Assembly: GCF_004770155.1 (NCBI RefSeq) | Contig: NZ_RQFA01000080.1 | Coordinates: forward strand, 186,001-250,000 | DNA length: 64,000 bases | Reading direction: 5' to 3' | DNA from: Leptospira gomenensis | GTDB taxonomy: Bacteria > Spirochaetota > Leptospiria > Leptospirales > Leptospiraceae | Shown here: positions 20,371-31,382 of the stretch, piece by piece | How the letters are laid out: each line of letters opens with the position of its first letter | Position numbering within the stretch: the first letter of the stretch is position 1 | The notes under the pieces: generated by a model | The model's input: only the letters and a program-made list of their open reading frames with translations | Told to the model about the DNA's origin: nothing | Database searches by the model: none | Translations under genes and position numbers: made by a program

Positions 20371-20874
20371 TTAGAAAAGTTTTCGGAGCGATTCGAGATA
20401 TTGTATTCGACTTGGATCGGATTCGGATGGGGCCCATTCGGCAAAGTCCTTGTCGGTGGTCGGATCGTACGGACCGGATTTTCCTTCAAAACAAATCGCG
20501 TGTTGAGAAAGGCAAACCAAAGTATGATACACTCCGGGTGCGACGTCGATTCCGTAAACCGGACCTTCCGCGTCGAGACGATATGTTTCGGATACGTGGC
20601 CCTGTTCGTCAAACAGTACGAAACCTAAAGTTCCCTTTAAAACTAGGAATGTTTCCGGTTTCGGCGGGGTTTTGTGTCTGTGAGCTTGGACGTACGTGTT
20701 TTCGGTTAGTACGTTGAGAAATCTTTGATAAACTTCCGAAAGCTCGTGAAAGTTGTGGTTGGAACGTCCTCGAGGGGAGGTCTTTGCCTGGCGTAGGACC
20801 TCCTCGAACAGAGAATCGGTGATCAGTTGTTTATGCGGTTTGGAGGAGTTCGAGTCTGGATTCACAGTACTCAA
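20371..20874 (-). CDS. WbuC-family cupin metalloprotein
   Basis: A 167-residue cupin. The N-terminal helix (ITDSLFEEVLRQAKTSPRGRSN) and the metal-binding cupin core (YVQAHRHKTPPKPETFLVLKG, then GVYHTLVCL) match the WbuC-type fold. His-x-His, Glu and the later His are in place as metal ligands. WbuC-type genes are often found near lipopolysaccharide O-antigen loci, but here no such genes are nearby and the function is open. The likely start is TTG 20874 (or GTG 20865). Either start lies inside the end of the upstream Bfd-like gene, so the two overlap by up to 44 bp and are probably coupled. Confidence 0.8.
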   Translation of the reverse strand: MSTVNPDSNSSKPHKQLITDSLFEEVLRQAKTSPRGRSNHNFHELSEVYQRFLNVLTENTYVQAHRHKTPPKPETFLVLKGTLGFVLFDEQGHVSETYRLDAEGPVYGIDVAPGVYHTLVCLSQHAICFEGKSGPYDPTTDKDFAEWAPSESDPSRIQYLESLRKLF

Positions 20875-21010
20875 TTAGGTAGGATTTGCAGGCGGTGCAA
20901 GTATTTCCCGCATTGACGCGCTCTATAATTTCCCGATAGTCAATGCCCTCGGTTTTGGCGGTTTCTACGATCGTTTCAAAGGCTACTTGTGCGCAGTGAC
21001 ATTTATCCAT
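20831..21010 (-). CDS. Bfd-like [2Fe-2S]-binding protein (59 aa)
   Basis: A 59-residue open reading frame, ATG at 21010 and TAA at 20831. It starts MDKCHCAQVAFETIV and contains NTCTACKSYL. The four cysteines sit at residues 4, 6, 38 and 41, the same C-x-C and C-x2-C positions as in bacterioferritin-associated ferredoxin (Bfd) and the [2Fe-2S] BFD-like fold. Bfd reduces and releases iron from bacterioferritin; this role here is inference. The 3' end overlaps the cupin start by 44 bp. A Fur-type palindrome lies 43 bp upstream of the start. The small size means automated annotation can easily miss it. Confidence 0.75.
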   Translation of the reverse strand: MDKCHCAQVAFETIVETAKTEGIDYREIIERVNAGNTCTACKSYLIEYCESRLELLQTA

Positions 21011-21052
21011 CTTCGTTCTAACTCTCCGCTTTGTCGTCTTTTACAGAGTAAA

Positions 21053-21067
21053 TGAGACTCAGTCTTA
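21053..21067. promoter_or_regulatory. Fur-like 7-1-7 palindrome upstream of the Bfd-like gene
   Basis: TGAGACTCAGTCTTA contains the perfect palindrome AGACT-C-AGTCT and agrees with the Fur-type consensus TGAGAATNATTCTCA at 11 of its 14 defined positions. It lies 43-57 bp upstream of the ATG of the Bfd-like gene, where a promoter is expected. Iron regulation would suit a Bfd protein. One site with mismatches is weak evidence. Confidence 0.4.
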
Positions 21068-21397
21068 ATGTCAATACGTACTGCACGATTTTTTATTATT
21101 TTGTATGATTTTTCGTGTGGGAACTCTCACCCAACTTTTTTGAAAGGCGGATACTTTTTCCCGCCCGATTCTTTGGAATCATTTACGAGTCGATCTTTGG
21201 ATTTCCGAAGCGTTCTACAAAAACCGGACGATAAACTTGATTTCGGGAAATTTATGGTCGGAACTCCGAATCATTCCTCAGTAAAGCTCGGATTCTCAGA
21301 AATCCAAACGCTGAAAACAGAAGTGCTTTTCTTTCCAAGAGCTCGCCGTCTTGGATCGAGTTTTTAGTTTTAGGGAACGTTGAGGAAACAAAAAAAG
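21068..21397. other. Intergenic region with a probable Leptospira dispersed-repeat relic
   Basis: No credible gene. A 99-codon frame on the + strand (21068-21367) has poor composition. Its last part, about 21254-21360 (VGTPNHSSVKLGFSEIQ, then TEVLFFPRA), resembles the junk-like peptide recurring in many annotated short Leptospira ORFs, which I recall as coming from dispersed intergenic sequence. The core GTCGGAACTCCG also occurs near 17641. Confidence 0.35.
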
Positions 21398-21475
<78 letters not shown>

Positions 21476-21482
21476 TATCGAT

Positions 21483-21893
<411 letters not shown>

Positions 21894-22336
21894 TCTCCAT
21901 CTCCGGAAAAAAAGGCAACGTGTATTCTTTCTCCTGATACGCTTTCCAGGCTCCCAAAAGGGAATAACCTAAAAACGCGATCCAGGAAATATAACTGAGA
22001 AAATCGGTTACGATCGGATTCACCTTTATCAGAGATAAAACCCAACTCACGACCGGAAATTCCCGCAAAAACCAAACGACCGAATAGATCGCGATAAAAC
22101 CGGCGTTCAGTTTCATCGCTTGCAGAATATGGAACGAAGCGAACTTCTGCGTTCTCCGGAAAAACCAAAGAAAGATCCATCCAAAAAAAGGAATATAAGA
22201 AAGGGCCGCGACCTGGCCTGGGAATTCTTCACTTCGTAAAATTCTCAGGGTTTCCTGTAAAAATTCCTGGGTTTTGAACCGCTCAGAGGACATGGGATGA
22301 GAATTCCAAATGTAGGATAGAATGAAAACAAAAATC

Positions 22337-22426
<90 letters not shown>

Positions 22427-22432
22427 GGTTGT

Positions 22433-22537
<105 letters not shown>

Positions 22538-22618
22538 GGAAAACCCCCCCGTGTCAAGGTGAATTGTTCTTTGCGCTCCCGGTTCGACGTATTTCCTGGG
22601 AGCCGGCCTCAAAAAGAA

Positions 22619-23902
22619 ATGAATCGACGTTCTGCGGGACATAAAAACCGATTTCGAAAACGGAAAACCGAGTTTTCTTCGGAGAAGATTTCTCTTTCCC
22701 CACGCGCTTGGGTTAATCTCGGTTACTCGATCGCTAACACGGAGGAATCTACCTTTTTTCTTAAGAATGCGATTCCCGGAGAAGAAGTCGAAGCGATCGT
22801 TTCGAAAAAAAAGGGTACGTTGTATTGGGGAATCGCGTCGGAATTCCTTCAAACTTCCCCGAAGAGAATTACATCCGATTGCGCCGCTTACCCTAGATGC
22901 GGCGGTTGTTCGTATCGTCATATCGATTACGAAACGGAACTCGAGGTAAAACGGTTTCTTTTACAGGAAACCCTGGAACGTTCTTTTTCGAAAAAAGGGA
23001 TTTCGATTCCGCCTATCGAAATCCTGTGTGCGGATCCGATCGGTTACAGAAACACGGCGCAGATTCGGTTAGGTTTTTCGGGTTCGAAACGTATCGCAGG
23101 GTTTTACGAAGAATTTTCCCATTCGATCGTTGCGCTTCCGCCTAACGGATGTTTGAATCTTCCGAAGGAAATGAACGACACCATCCTAAAACGTTCGAGC
23201 CGGGAGAAAAACAGATCTTCGTCGGTTTCCAAATCGGAGACGTTGTCGTATCGTATGGAAGGAAAACGGGTGGTCCAATATCGCAACGAATCCGTAAAAT
23301 TCAAGGAAACGATCCGTGTTCCGGATCCTGTCGAGATCGAATGGGAGATTCCGGCGGGAGGTTTTTCGCAAGTAAATCGTTTTTTGATTCCGCTTTGGTT
23401 GGAAAAAATATACGACTTGGTCTCGCATTCGCAAAATAGAATATTAGAGTTTTATTGTGGATCTGGATTGATTTCGATCGCCCTCGCATCCAAATGCGAG
23501 GTTTGGAGCGGTTACGAACTTTCCCCGGAGTCTGTGGAACAGGCGGGGAAAAACGCGCGTTTAAATCGAAGTTCGGTTTCGACGTTCCATAGGTTTTCCG
23601 TTTTGGATCTCGAAACGGAATCCGTGTCCGATTCGGAGGATTTAAATTCTCGGTTTTGGATCTTAAATCCGCCGCGCTCCGGTTTGTCCGGGAAAGTATT
23701 GGATACGATCGCAAAAAATCTACCGGATTCGTTTTTGTATTCCAGTTGCAATCATACCACCTTAGCCAGGGACCTTGCCTTTCTTTTGGAAACCGGCTAC
23801 GAATTATCAGATCTCGTTCTGGTGGATTTTTTTCCCAGAACCAAACACTTTGAAGTGATCGCAAAAGCCGTAAAACCGGATTATACTTCGTCTTCCGTTT
23901 AA
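22619..23902 (+). CDS. TrmA/RumA-family uracil-5 RNA methyltransferase with [4Fe-4S] motif
   Basis: A 427-residue class I methyltransferase that makes 5-methyluridine in rRNA or tRNA. An iron-sulfur motif C-x6-C-G-G-C ([14 protein letters not shown]) lies at ~90, typical of the RumA/RlmD group. The SAM motif [16 protein letters not shown] is at ~280, the N-P-P motif (ILNPPRSGL) at ~350, and the catalytic Cys plus base in [13 protein letters not shown] at ~380. A basic N-terminal extension ([18 protein letters not shown]) stands where a TRAM domain begins. Target site (rRNA or tRNA) is not readable. The ATG at 22619 is used; an upstream start at 22535 would run close to the tRNA gene. Confidence 0.85.
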   Translation: MNRRSAGHKNRFRKRKTEFSSEKISLSPRAWVNLGYSIANTEESTFFLKNAIPGEEVEAIVSKKKGTLYWGIASEFLQTSPKRITSDCAAYPRCGGCSYRHIDYETELEVKRFLLQETLERSFSKKGISIPPIEILCADPIGYRNTAQIRLGFSGSKRIAGFYEEFSHSIVALPPNGCLNLPKEMNDTILKRSSREKNRSSSVSKSETLSYRMEGKRVVQYRNESVKFKETIRVPDPVEIEWEIPAGGFSQVNRFLIPLWLEKIYDLVSHSQNRILEFYCGSGLISIALASKCEVWSGYELSPESVEQAGKNARLNRSSVSTFHRFSVLDLETESVSDSEDLNSRFWILNPPRSGLSGKVLDTIAKNLPDSFLYSSCNHTTLARDLAFLLETGYELSDLVLVDFFPRTKHFEVIAKAVKPDYTSSSV

Positions 23903-24098
23903 CGGTTTTAGATTCGTAAACGGCACATTCAGGACCGGATATTCGAAATTCTGCGTTTTTATCTTCGAAAGTTGCTTGTAGCCTTCCCGATTTCGATCCC
24001 TTCATAAAGTTCGTAAACACGCTCGAAAATTTATTGATAAACGTACGCATAGGAACAATATCACCGATAACTAATAAACAAATCTTTTAGGAGATATT

Positions 24099-24680
24099 AT
24101 GCGTATGAATCCATTTCTTCGATCCGCGTTCGTCGCGGCCATCGTCGCTCTGCTCGGCTTTGGAACTACAGGTTCGTTGTCCGCCGACAGCGTTTGTCAG
24201 GGACTTTCTTCTTCCTCTTGCAACGCAAACGACGATTGTACTTGGGTCAGCGGTTATACGAGACAGGACGGAGTTTCCGTCGATGCTTATTGCAGGGCGA
24301 AACCCGGAAAGGCAGGAGACGGGGAACGGAAAACATCCAAAAAAAGTAAAGATGACGGCGACGATGATTCCAATGTAAAAGAGAAAAAATCCAAGAAAAA
24401 AAAGGATAAAGACGAGGACGCGGACGACGACAAAAAATCGAAACGTAAAAAGAAAAGTAAGGAACAAGACGAATCGGATAAAGATGACGATTCCAAAAAA
24501 TCCAAAAAGAAAAAGAAAGATAAAGAAGAGGATTCAGACGAAGTAAAGAAATCCAAGAAAAAAGAAAAGAACGAAGACGATAAGGAAGATAAGAAAAAAT
24601 CCAAAAGGAAAAAAGACAAAGAAGAGGACGATAAGTCCGAGAAAAAATCCAAAAAGAAGAAGAAAAAAGATAAGGACTGA
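24099..24680 (+). CDS. Secreted Lys/Asp/Glu-rich low-complexity protein
   Basis: A 193-residue protein with a signal peptide (FLRSAFVAAIVALLGFG, cleavage near LSADS), then a short Cys-containing region (residues ~32-70, four Cys spaced VCQGLSSSSCNANDDC and later YC). The remaining ~120 residues are a repetitive KKSKKKKDKDED-type tail of alternating Lys and Asp/Glu runs. Such tails are usually disordered and bind nucleic acids, metals or the cell surface. GGAGATATT precedes the ATG and a strong terminator follows. The Cys domain could be a small disulfide-bonded module. I recognise no family; function is unknown. A second Lys-rich secreted protein lies at 34640. Confidence 0.75.
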   Translation: MRMNPFLRSAFVAAIVALLGFGTTGSLSADSVCQGLSSSSCNANDDCTWVSGYTRQDGVSVDAYCRAKPGKAGDGERKTSKKSKDDGDDDSNVKEKKSKKKKDKDEDADDDKKSKRKKKSKEQDESDKDDDSKKSKKKKKDKEEDSDEVKKSKKKEKNEDDKEDKKKSKRKKDKEEDDKSEKKSKKKKKKDKD

Positions 24681-24709
24681 GGTTCCGATCGTTTCTAAGA
24701 TTTATCTCG

Positions 24710-24740
24710 AAAAGCCGGGGTCTTTCTCCGGCTTTTCCTA
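24710..24740 (+). terminator. Rho-independent terminator
   Basis: The inverted repeat AAAAGCCGG (24710-24718) / CCGGCTTTT (24728-24736) has a 9-nt loop and follows the stop of the Lys-rich gene by about 30 bp. T-run on the + strand is short. Confidence 0.75.
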
Positions 24741-24794
24741 TTTAAGGTTACCTAAAAAAAGACAACGCAGAAAACATTTTATTTTTCTAACTTA

Positions 24795-25553
24795 TCAAGA
24801 TTCTTCCGTCTCGACGTTTATGTTTGAGCGGAACCAATATTTTGGACTTTTTCCGGTCCGTTTTTTGAATTCACGGATGAAATGAGCCTGATCGTAATAC
24901 CCTGCGCGATGTGCAAGATCGGTCAAGTTGGACGATTTAACTTTAAGATCGACGGCCTTACGGAATCTCACGAGACAGGCGTATTCCTTCGGAGAAAGTC
25001 CTAATACAAGTTTATAATCTTTTTCTAATTTACTTAAGCTGATTCCCAAGTCCGAAGCCATAGAGGAAATCGAAGTTTCTCCGTTTTGTAAGCGGATCCG
25101 TTTTATAGATTCGCGAAGATATTTTGGCTCTTCTTTGAAAGTCCGTAACTCGGATCTGAATCGATTCCACGCCCAGCCCGGTTTTTTTCCTTCCAGGAAT
25201 TCCAGAATACAATCTTCACGCAGATTATGAACCTCGCTTATAGGAAAAATATCCTCCAACGAAAGGCTTTGATCCACGATTTCGGACATTGGAATCTTAA
25301 TATGACTCGCGAGTAAAAACGGAGGAATACGAATCAGAAACGAAGTCGTATCCTTTTCCGATCGGAAGGTTTTTGATCGAGTCATAATTCCGGTGATTCC
25401 GGTGGAATCCAAGGTTTGAAAAGAATTTTCCCGGTATACGTTGATTCTGCCTCGCACTTGAACTCCGAGCACGCAGTATTCTTCAGGAACAACGGAATAT
25501 TCGGAACTTTCCTTTTGGGAGATCCAGTCGTGTAGAATCGGTTCGAAATCCAT
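24795..25553 (-). CDS. AraC-family transcriptional regulator
   Basis: A 252-residue regulator. The N-terminal part (~1-130) is a cupin-like ligand-binding region with no clear ligand clue. The C-terminal ~100 residues form the double helix-turn-helix of AraC/XylS: ISSMASDLGISLSKLEKDYKLVLGLSPKEY, then NLTDLAHRAGYYDQAHFIREFKKRTGKSP, which is close to the family signature. It should be a cytoplasmic DNA-binding protein. The neighbouring hemerythrin gene, 57 bp upstream on the same strand, could be its target or partner. ATG 25553 is preferred over the upstream TTG 25568. Confidence 0.85.
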   Translation of the reverse strand: MDFEPILHDWISQKESSEYSVVPEEYCVLGVQVRGRINVYRENSFQTLDSTGITGIMTRSKTFRSEKDTTSFLIRIPPFLLASHIKIPMSEIVDQSLSLEDIFPISEVHNLREDCILEFLEGKKPGWAWNRFRSELRTFKEEPKYLRESIKRIRLQNGETSISSMASDLGISLSKLEKDYKLVLGLSPKEYACLVRFRKAVDLKVKSSNLTDLAHRAGYYDQAHFIREFKKRTGKSPKYWFRSNINVETEES

Positions 25554-25609
25554 AATCAACTCGGTCAATTATATTCTTTTTCCGAGGGAAAATCAATGTT
25601 TTCCCGGTT

Positions 25610-26200
25610 TTAGGACAATAATTTGCGCGTCATAATTTCGAATTTTTCCCTTTCTTCCGATGGGAGTGTCGGTAAAACATAACGAATCCATAATATTAAA
25701 TCCTGCTTGGAGAGGGCGTTCATAATTTCTTTTCGATGATCCTCGAGTTGTGAATCGCTGAATTCTTTCCAAAGATAGGGTTGTGTCTTCGTTTCCTCTT
25801 CTTCCATGTGGATTAAATAAGCGGTCTGAAATCGTATTAGGGAATTGTAAAATTCATTCTTAAATTCCTTTCTTAATAAAAGGTCGGAGTTGCCTATGGC
25901 GATCAATTTTTTCCTGATTCCCGAGATTTGATTGTCCAAGCTGGCGTGTGTTTGAAGATCCTTTTCGGAATAAGCCGGATCGATGTCGGAAAGGTGTCTC
26001 AGGCTTACGTTTTCCTCGTCGCGAGCGTGAATTTCGAGAAGCCTAAATATCTCGAAACAAAGATCGGTCAATCGATCCCATTCGTTTTGATTTTGAAAGT
26101 CGGTCTTTCCCGTTTCCAGAATCCAGATTGATAGAGCGTTTCTGATGCCACGATGTGGAAAGTCGTAAACCTGCATTCTCGGATTTGATGTCGTATTCAT
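25610..26200 (-). CDS. Hemerythrin-domain (HHE) protein
   Basis: A 196-residue helical protein. The sequence shows HRGIRNALS near the start, E-I-H-A-R-D-E-E in helix 2, T-H-A-S-L-D-N-Q-I in helix 3, and Y-L-I-H-M-E-E-E-E in helix 4. This four-helix order is that of hemerythrin-like diiron proteins. The ligand set (H, H, E, H, H, E) is mostly present, so it should bind O2, NO or a diiron centre and may act in oxidative or nitrosative stress. Cytoplasmic, no signal peptide. It precedes the AraC gene in the same direction (gap 57 bp) and could be controlled by it. An alternative start is ATG 26176. Confidence 0.8.
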   Translation of the reverse strand: MNTTSNPRMQVYDFPHRGIRNALSIWILETGKTDFQNQNEWDRLTDLCFEIFRLLEIHARDEENVSLRHLSDIDPAYSEKDLQTHASLDNQISGIRKKLIAIGNSDLLLRKEFKNEFYNSLIRFQTAYLIHMEEEETKTQPYLWKEFSDSQLEDHRKEIMNALSKQDLILWIRYVLPTLPSEEREKFEIMTRKLLS

Positions 26201-26680
26201 AAGAAGAACATAACATTTTTTCGAAACGAAAAATTGTATAAATTCGGAATTTCGCTATAAAAAATCGAAATTCCAATGAGCGCGACGGAGTAAACGACGC
26301 GTTATGTTTCTTAATTGCCCGCGATTCTGTTTCGCTTTCGTATCCGTAAATCGACTCCGTTCCTATGCTAGAATCGATTTTCAAGAGATTCGTCTTCAAT
26401 TTTTCGAGGATGTATTGTGCAGTTCGGATTTTCTAACAAAGTATCAAAATGGATTGAGAGGTTCTTGTTTTTGAAAAACGTTTTATATCGAACGTTATGG
26501 GAAATCGAAAATTTTTTATCGGCGTCCGTTCATATTTCTTAATTCAAGTTGACTGACTGCTCGTTACAGACGTAGGATTGGTTCGGGCAAAAACCCGGGC
26601 CGGCAGAAGAACGAGAGATGGGTCCTTTTCGGATTAGGTTCGTTCTCCCGCGCCAATTGAAAAATGGAGAATAGTGAAAG
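26201..26680. other. Intergenic region upstream of the SGNH hydrolase gene
   Basis: About 480 bp with no convincing gene. Short frames on the minus strand overlap each other and have poor composition. It must hold the promoters for the hemerythrin-AraC unit (leftward) and the SGNH hydrolase (rightward; see the promoter at 26549). Confidence 0.5.
26549..26578 (+). promoter_or_regulatory. Probable sigma-70 promoter for the SGNH hydrolase gene
   Basis: A -35-like TTGACT (26549-26554) and a -10-like TAGGAT (26573-26578) are separated by 18 bp. The site lies ~100 bp upstream of ATG 26681, which would give a 5' UTR of about 95 nt. It rests on motif match only. Confidence 0.4.
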
Positions 26681-27952
<1,272 letters not shown>

Positions 27953-27997
27953 AATCGAATTCTTTCCCGATCATGTGGGAGAGAGAAAAACAACGCG

Positions 27998-28030
27998 AAA
28001 ACGTCGCCTTTAACCGAGGCGGCGTTTTTT
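27998..28030 (+). terminator. Rho-independent terminator
   Basis: The stem AACGTCGCCT (28000-28009) pairs with AGGCGGCGTT (28017-28026), allowing one G-T pair, and is followed by TTTTTTAT. It ends the SGNH hydrolase transcript. Confidence 0.75.
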
Positions 28031-28045
28031 ATTTTATAACCGCTT

Positions 28046-28735
28046 ATGGAATTCAAAAAAAAGATCTTTTTTGTAACGCTATTACTTGCAATATTTCTAA
28101 TGCTTTTTCTGCTTTTTTGGCCCGAGGATGAAAAAAAAGAATCCTTGTCCATGCTCGAGGAAAGCGAAACCGTCCTAAAAACGAAATACTATTCCGAAAT
28201 GGATCCGTATTTTCCGGATGCTCCTCATCCCTTCAACGAAGATCCCGATTTGGAAGGACAGGCGAAACGGTTATGGCCGGAAGCGTTTAAACCCAGGAAA
28301 ACCCCCGAAGAAAAGGAACAGATCCGCAAAGAATGGACCGATTTCATCGCTCGTTACCCGAAGAATATTTATATTCCCTCCGAATTCAAACCCGCTTTGA
28401 GCGAATCGGAGGAAAAGGAAGCTCGGGACAGATTAGACAGTGTGTCTAACGTGGAAACGAAAAACGCGATCAACCGCGCTTTAGGAAAATACGCCGAACC
28501 CGGAAACGAACCGAAATCGGCGCCCTCCGAATCGAGCGTAAACCCGAAAGAACAGCTGGCCTACATAAATTATAAGATCGAGGAATTGGAATCGCGCATT
28601 CAGCTTATCGAATATACGATTCAACAGGGAAAGTTGGACGCGGCGCAGATTCCGACGGCTAATCAGGATTTGGCGATTTGGAAAAAAGAACTTTCCCAAC
28701 TAAAACAGGTCCAAAGTTTAATCCCTAAATCCTAA
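28046..28735 (+). CDS. Hypothetical single-pass membrane protein with C-terminal coiled coil
   Basis: A 229-residue protein: N-terminal basic residues, one TM helix ([19 protein letters not shown]), then an acidic/Pro-rich periplasmic part and a C-terminal coiled coil ([20 protein letters not shown], then [15 protein letters not shown]). No family is recognised. It starts 15 bp after the terminator of the previous gene, so its promoter must overlap that terminator. It is followed by a HEAT-repeat lipoprotein gene on the same strand with a 47-bp gap. Function unknown; a scaffold or envelope role is an inference. Confidence 0.6.
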   Translation: MEFKKKIFFVTLLLAIFLMLFLLFWPEDEKKESLSMLEESETVLKTKYYSEMDPYFPDAPHPFNEDPDLEGQAKRLWPEAFKPRKTPEEKEQIRKEWTDFIARYPKNIYIPSEFKPALSESEEKEARDRLDSVSNVETKNAINRALGKYAEPGNEPKSAPSESSVNPKEQLAYINYKIEELESRIQLIEYTIQQGKLDAAQIPTANQDLAIWKKELSQLKQVQSLIPKS

Positions 28736-28782
28736 TCGAATTCAGAATTTAGAATATAAAAAATTTTTTATAAGGAAACGAC

Positions 28783-30330
28783 ATGAAATTATTTTATTTT
28801 TTTTTGATTATTCTTCTGGGATGTGGAGGGCCGCCGCGCCCCGATCTTTTGCCCGTTCCCGAAGATAAAAAAGAAATCCCTCTCGAACAGATTCTGGAAG
28901 AATCGACCTCCTCCAACCCTCAGATAAAGGCGCAGGCGATATTAGAATTGGCGAATCGTAACCACAGGCCTTCTTTGAACTTTATCCGGCAAGTTTTGAA
29001 AAAGGAAACGAACCCTGCGGTACGAAGCACGGCGGCAATCGCACTGGGGACTTTGAAAGATCGAGCTTCCTTATCCGAAATCGTAAAACTGTTCGATGTG
29101 AATTCCGGTATTTCTCCCGATATCGTGATGGAATCTTTGGCGAGAATGGAGGATCCGAACGCGGCATATTCCATTCTTCCTTTTTTGCAATCGCCCGATT
29201 CCACTTTAAGATTGATCGCGGTCGATACGTTAGTCCGCATTGGGGCAAAATCCTCCGGAAACGATATATTGAATCTTGCCCAAAAAAATCAGGATCCTGA
29301 ATTCGCGAAAACTTACGCGATGGCTCTCGGTAAACTCAAGATAAAAAGCGCAGAGCCTTATTTGATTAAATTGGCGAGCACCACCGAGCGTTCTCCCACG
29401 TTAGCCGCAGCTTACCTTGCTTTGGGAAGGATTTCCGGCAAAAACGGAATTCCCATTTTGGTTCGTGGGCTCGGAGGAGATTTCGATAAGGGTAGTGAGA
29501 ATTGTATGTTGGCTTTGATCGAAATCCGCGATGCTTCCGCGATTCCGACCGTACTTCCGATTTTAAAACATAACAACCGCGATGTCCGTTTTAGAGCTTC
29601 CAATGTATTATCGGAAATTCCTTCTTCAATGACCGGGCCCGGTGCTCTTAAGATCTTGGAGGAAAATCTTCCGGATTCGATCGCGCCGGCCTCGTTGGTT
29701 TTGGGAAAAATCCGTTACACTCCGGCGCGTGTATCCATCGAACAGAAGTTGTCTGATTCCAAACTTCCCGATCGGGAAATCATCGCTCAGTCGCTCGGTT
29801 ATTTGGGAGATACAAAAAGTATTCCCGTGTTGATTTCCGTTTTACGCGAAAGTTCGGGAGAAGGGAGATACGGCGCAGCTTGGTCGCTGGGCGCCTTACA
29901 AGCATTAGACGCTTTCGAGGATTTGTCCATAGCTTCCAAATCTTCGGATCCAAAACTTGCGTCGATGGCGATCGAAGCGCTCGGATCCCTCGGTTCGAAA
30001 AAGGCTCTTCCCGTTTTGGCGGAAATCGCGGAAAAAAATCCCAATTCCGCTTCCGTGGTGATTCCTGCGATCTCCGCAATTCCAGGAGAAGAATCGCGAA
30101 ATATCCTGGAAACGTTCGCACAAAAGGAAAACGTCGCGCTTCAACAAGTGGCGATTTCGGAATTGGGAAAAAGAAAAGAACGGTCCAGCATTCCTTTATT
30201 GATACGGATTCTGGAAGAGGATCGCGCGGCCAGTGCGAAACTTTTAATGAGTTCCCTTTCTTCGATCACAGGAAAGAACTTTTATTCTCGGAACGAATGG
30301 CTGAACTGGTATAAACTTAACTCGAAGTAA
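28783..30330 (+). CDS. HEAT-repeat lipoprotein
   Basis: A 515-residue lipoprotein with lipobox ILLGC at position ~14, followed by GGPPRP. Almost the whole mature protein consists of HEAT/Armadillo-type repeats (~12 copies, ~30 residues each, e.g. [58 protein letters not shown]). These build an elongated solenoid for protein binding. It is likely in the outer or inner membrane, facing the periplasm. It is the first of a set with the LIC_10091-like gene (8 bp downstream) and the metallo-beta-lactamase-fold gene. Partner unknown. Confidence 0.85.
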   Translation: MKLFYFFLIILLGCGGPPRPDLLPVPEDKKEIPLEQILEESTSSNPQIKAQAILELANRNHRPSLNFIRQVLKKETNPAVRSTAAIALGTLKDRASLSEIVKLFDVNSGISPDIVMESLARMEDPNAAYSILPFLQSPDSTLRLIAVDTLVRIGAKSSGNDILNLAQKNQDPEFAKTYAMALGKLKIKSAEPYLIKLASTTERSPTLAAAYLALGRISGKNGIPILVRGLGGDFDKGSENCMLALIEIRDASAIPTVLPILKHNNRDVRFRASNVLSEIPSSMTGPGALKILEENLPDSIAPASLVLGKIRYTPARVSIEQKLSDSKLPDREIIAQSLGYLGDTKSIPVLISVLRESSGEGRYGAAWSLGALQALDAFEDLSIASKSSDPKLASMAIEALGSLGSKKALPVLAEIAEKNPNSASVVIPAISAIPGEESRNILETFAQKENVALQQVAISELGKRKERSSIPLLIRILEEDRAASAKLLMSSLSSITGKNFYSRNEWLNWYKLNSK

Positions 30331-30338
30331 TCACGTTT

Positions 30339-31382
30339 ATGTTTCATTCAAAAAAAAATCCCGTATTCGTTTCGGGACTTTTGTTGTTCGTATTTTATTG
30401 TAAGACCGAAACTCCGCGTAATCCTTGGGCGGTTCCTCCCTTAAGGGAAGAGGAGCGTCTTTTTCTGGCGCCGTTAAAAACGGATGATTTCGATTCCAAG
30501 GATTTAGGCGGTAGACATTATCCCGCTTCGAACGAATTGAGAATCGACCTTTTTAAACCGTATATCGAAGATTTGGAAGGCGGTTATCTCGGTGCGGGAA
30601 CGGATCAGAATTTTACGTTCATCGTATGGGCGAAAAGTAAATACGCTTGGTTGATGGATTTTGATTATACGATTTGTTTGATCAATCGGATTCATATCTT
30701 ATTCTTTAAAACCGCTGCCACTCCGGAAGAATATAGGGATCTCTGGTCCAGGAAAAATAAACAGTCATCCTTAGAACTTCTCAAAAGGGAATGGAGTTCC
30801 GACCCGGAGTGGAGTTCGATCAAAGAGGCTTGGGAAATCGCACACCGCGGTAAGTCGGATATTCCCCAACGATGGAACGAACTCGATAGGACTTCGCAAA
30901 GATTCGGTCTAAAGACCTTCATTCATTCCAAAGAGGAATACGACTATATTCGAAATATGGTTCTTCAAGGTAGAATTCAGATTTTAAAAGGAGATATCAA
31001 CGCGGAAAAAAGTATGCGTTCGATCGCGGAACGTGCGGCGCGTTTGAATATTCCGATCCGAGTTGTTTATCTTTCCAATATCGAGGATTATTTTTCTTAT
31101 ACTCCGGGATTTCGAGATAACCTATTGAGTTTGCCGACCGACGAAAAAGGGGTCGTATTGCGTACGATGCAGAACGGCACCAAGGAGGAATACGGAGCGC
31201 CCGAAGGAGAAAAAATCCCCGTGGATTATCCGCTTCATTATAACGTTCAATCGCTCGAGAATTTACAGGAGTGGATGCTTTTGCCGGGTCATTTACATAA
31301 AGGAATTCTAATGCAATTCAGAACGCCGGTTCAGAAAGGACTTTCCGTGGTGAAAAGCGGTCCCGTCGAAAGTTTAAAATGA
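30339..31382 (+). CDS. LIC_10091-like hypothetical lipoprotein
   Basis: A 347-residue protein with a signal ending in FVFYC, a loose spirochaetal lipobox. Mature part features: [28 protein letters not shown] (a methyltransferase-like nucleotide pocket), then [14 protein letters not shown], and [17 protein letters not shown] and VVLRTM. From memory this resembles the LIC_10091-type family solved as a methyltransferase-like fold without confirmed activity; I am not certain of this assignment. It starts 8 bp after the HEAT lipoprotein and overlaps the next gene by 4 bp, so the three form one operon. Confidence 0.6.
   Translation: MFHSKKNPVFVSGLLLFVFYCKTETPRNPWAVPPLREEERLFLAPLKTDDFDSKDLGGRHYPASNELRIDLFKPYIEDLEGGYLGAGTDQNFTFIVWAKSKYAWLMDFDYTICLINRIHILFFKTAATPEEYRDLWSRKNKQSSLELLKREWSSDPEWSSIKEAWEIAHRGKSDIPQRWNELDRTSQRFGLKTFIHSKEEYDYIRNMVLQGRIQILKGDINAEKSMRSIAERAARLNIPIRVVYLSNIEDYFSYTPGFRDNLLSLPTDEKGVVLRTMQNGTKEEYGAPEGEKIPVDYPLHYNVQSLENLQEWMLLPGHLHKGILMQFRTPVQKGLSVVKSGPVESLK

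Noticed and set aside
20265..20612. Upstream extension of the HATPase frame
   Set aside because: It overlaps the cupin gene on the same strand in another frame, and the composition is not protein-like before MSYPVKYG.
23301..24050. 249-codon minus-strand frame
   Set aside because: It overlaps the RNA methyltransferase gene in antisense for most of its length and is Arg/Lys/Pro-rich junk.
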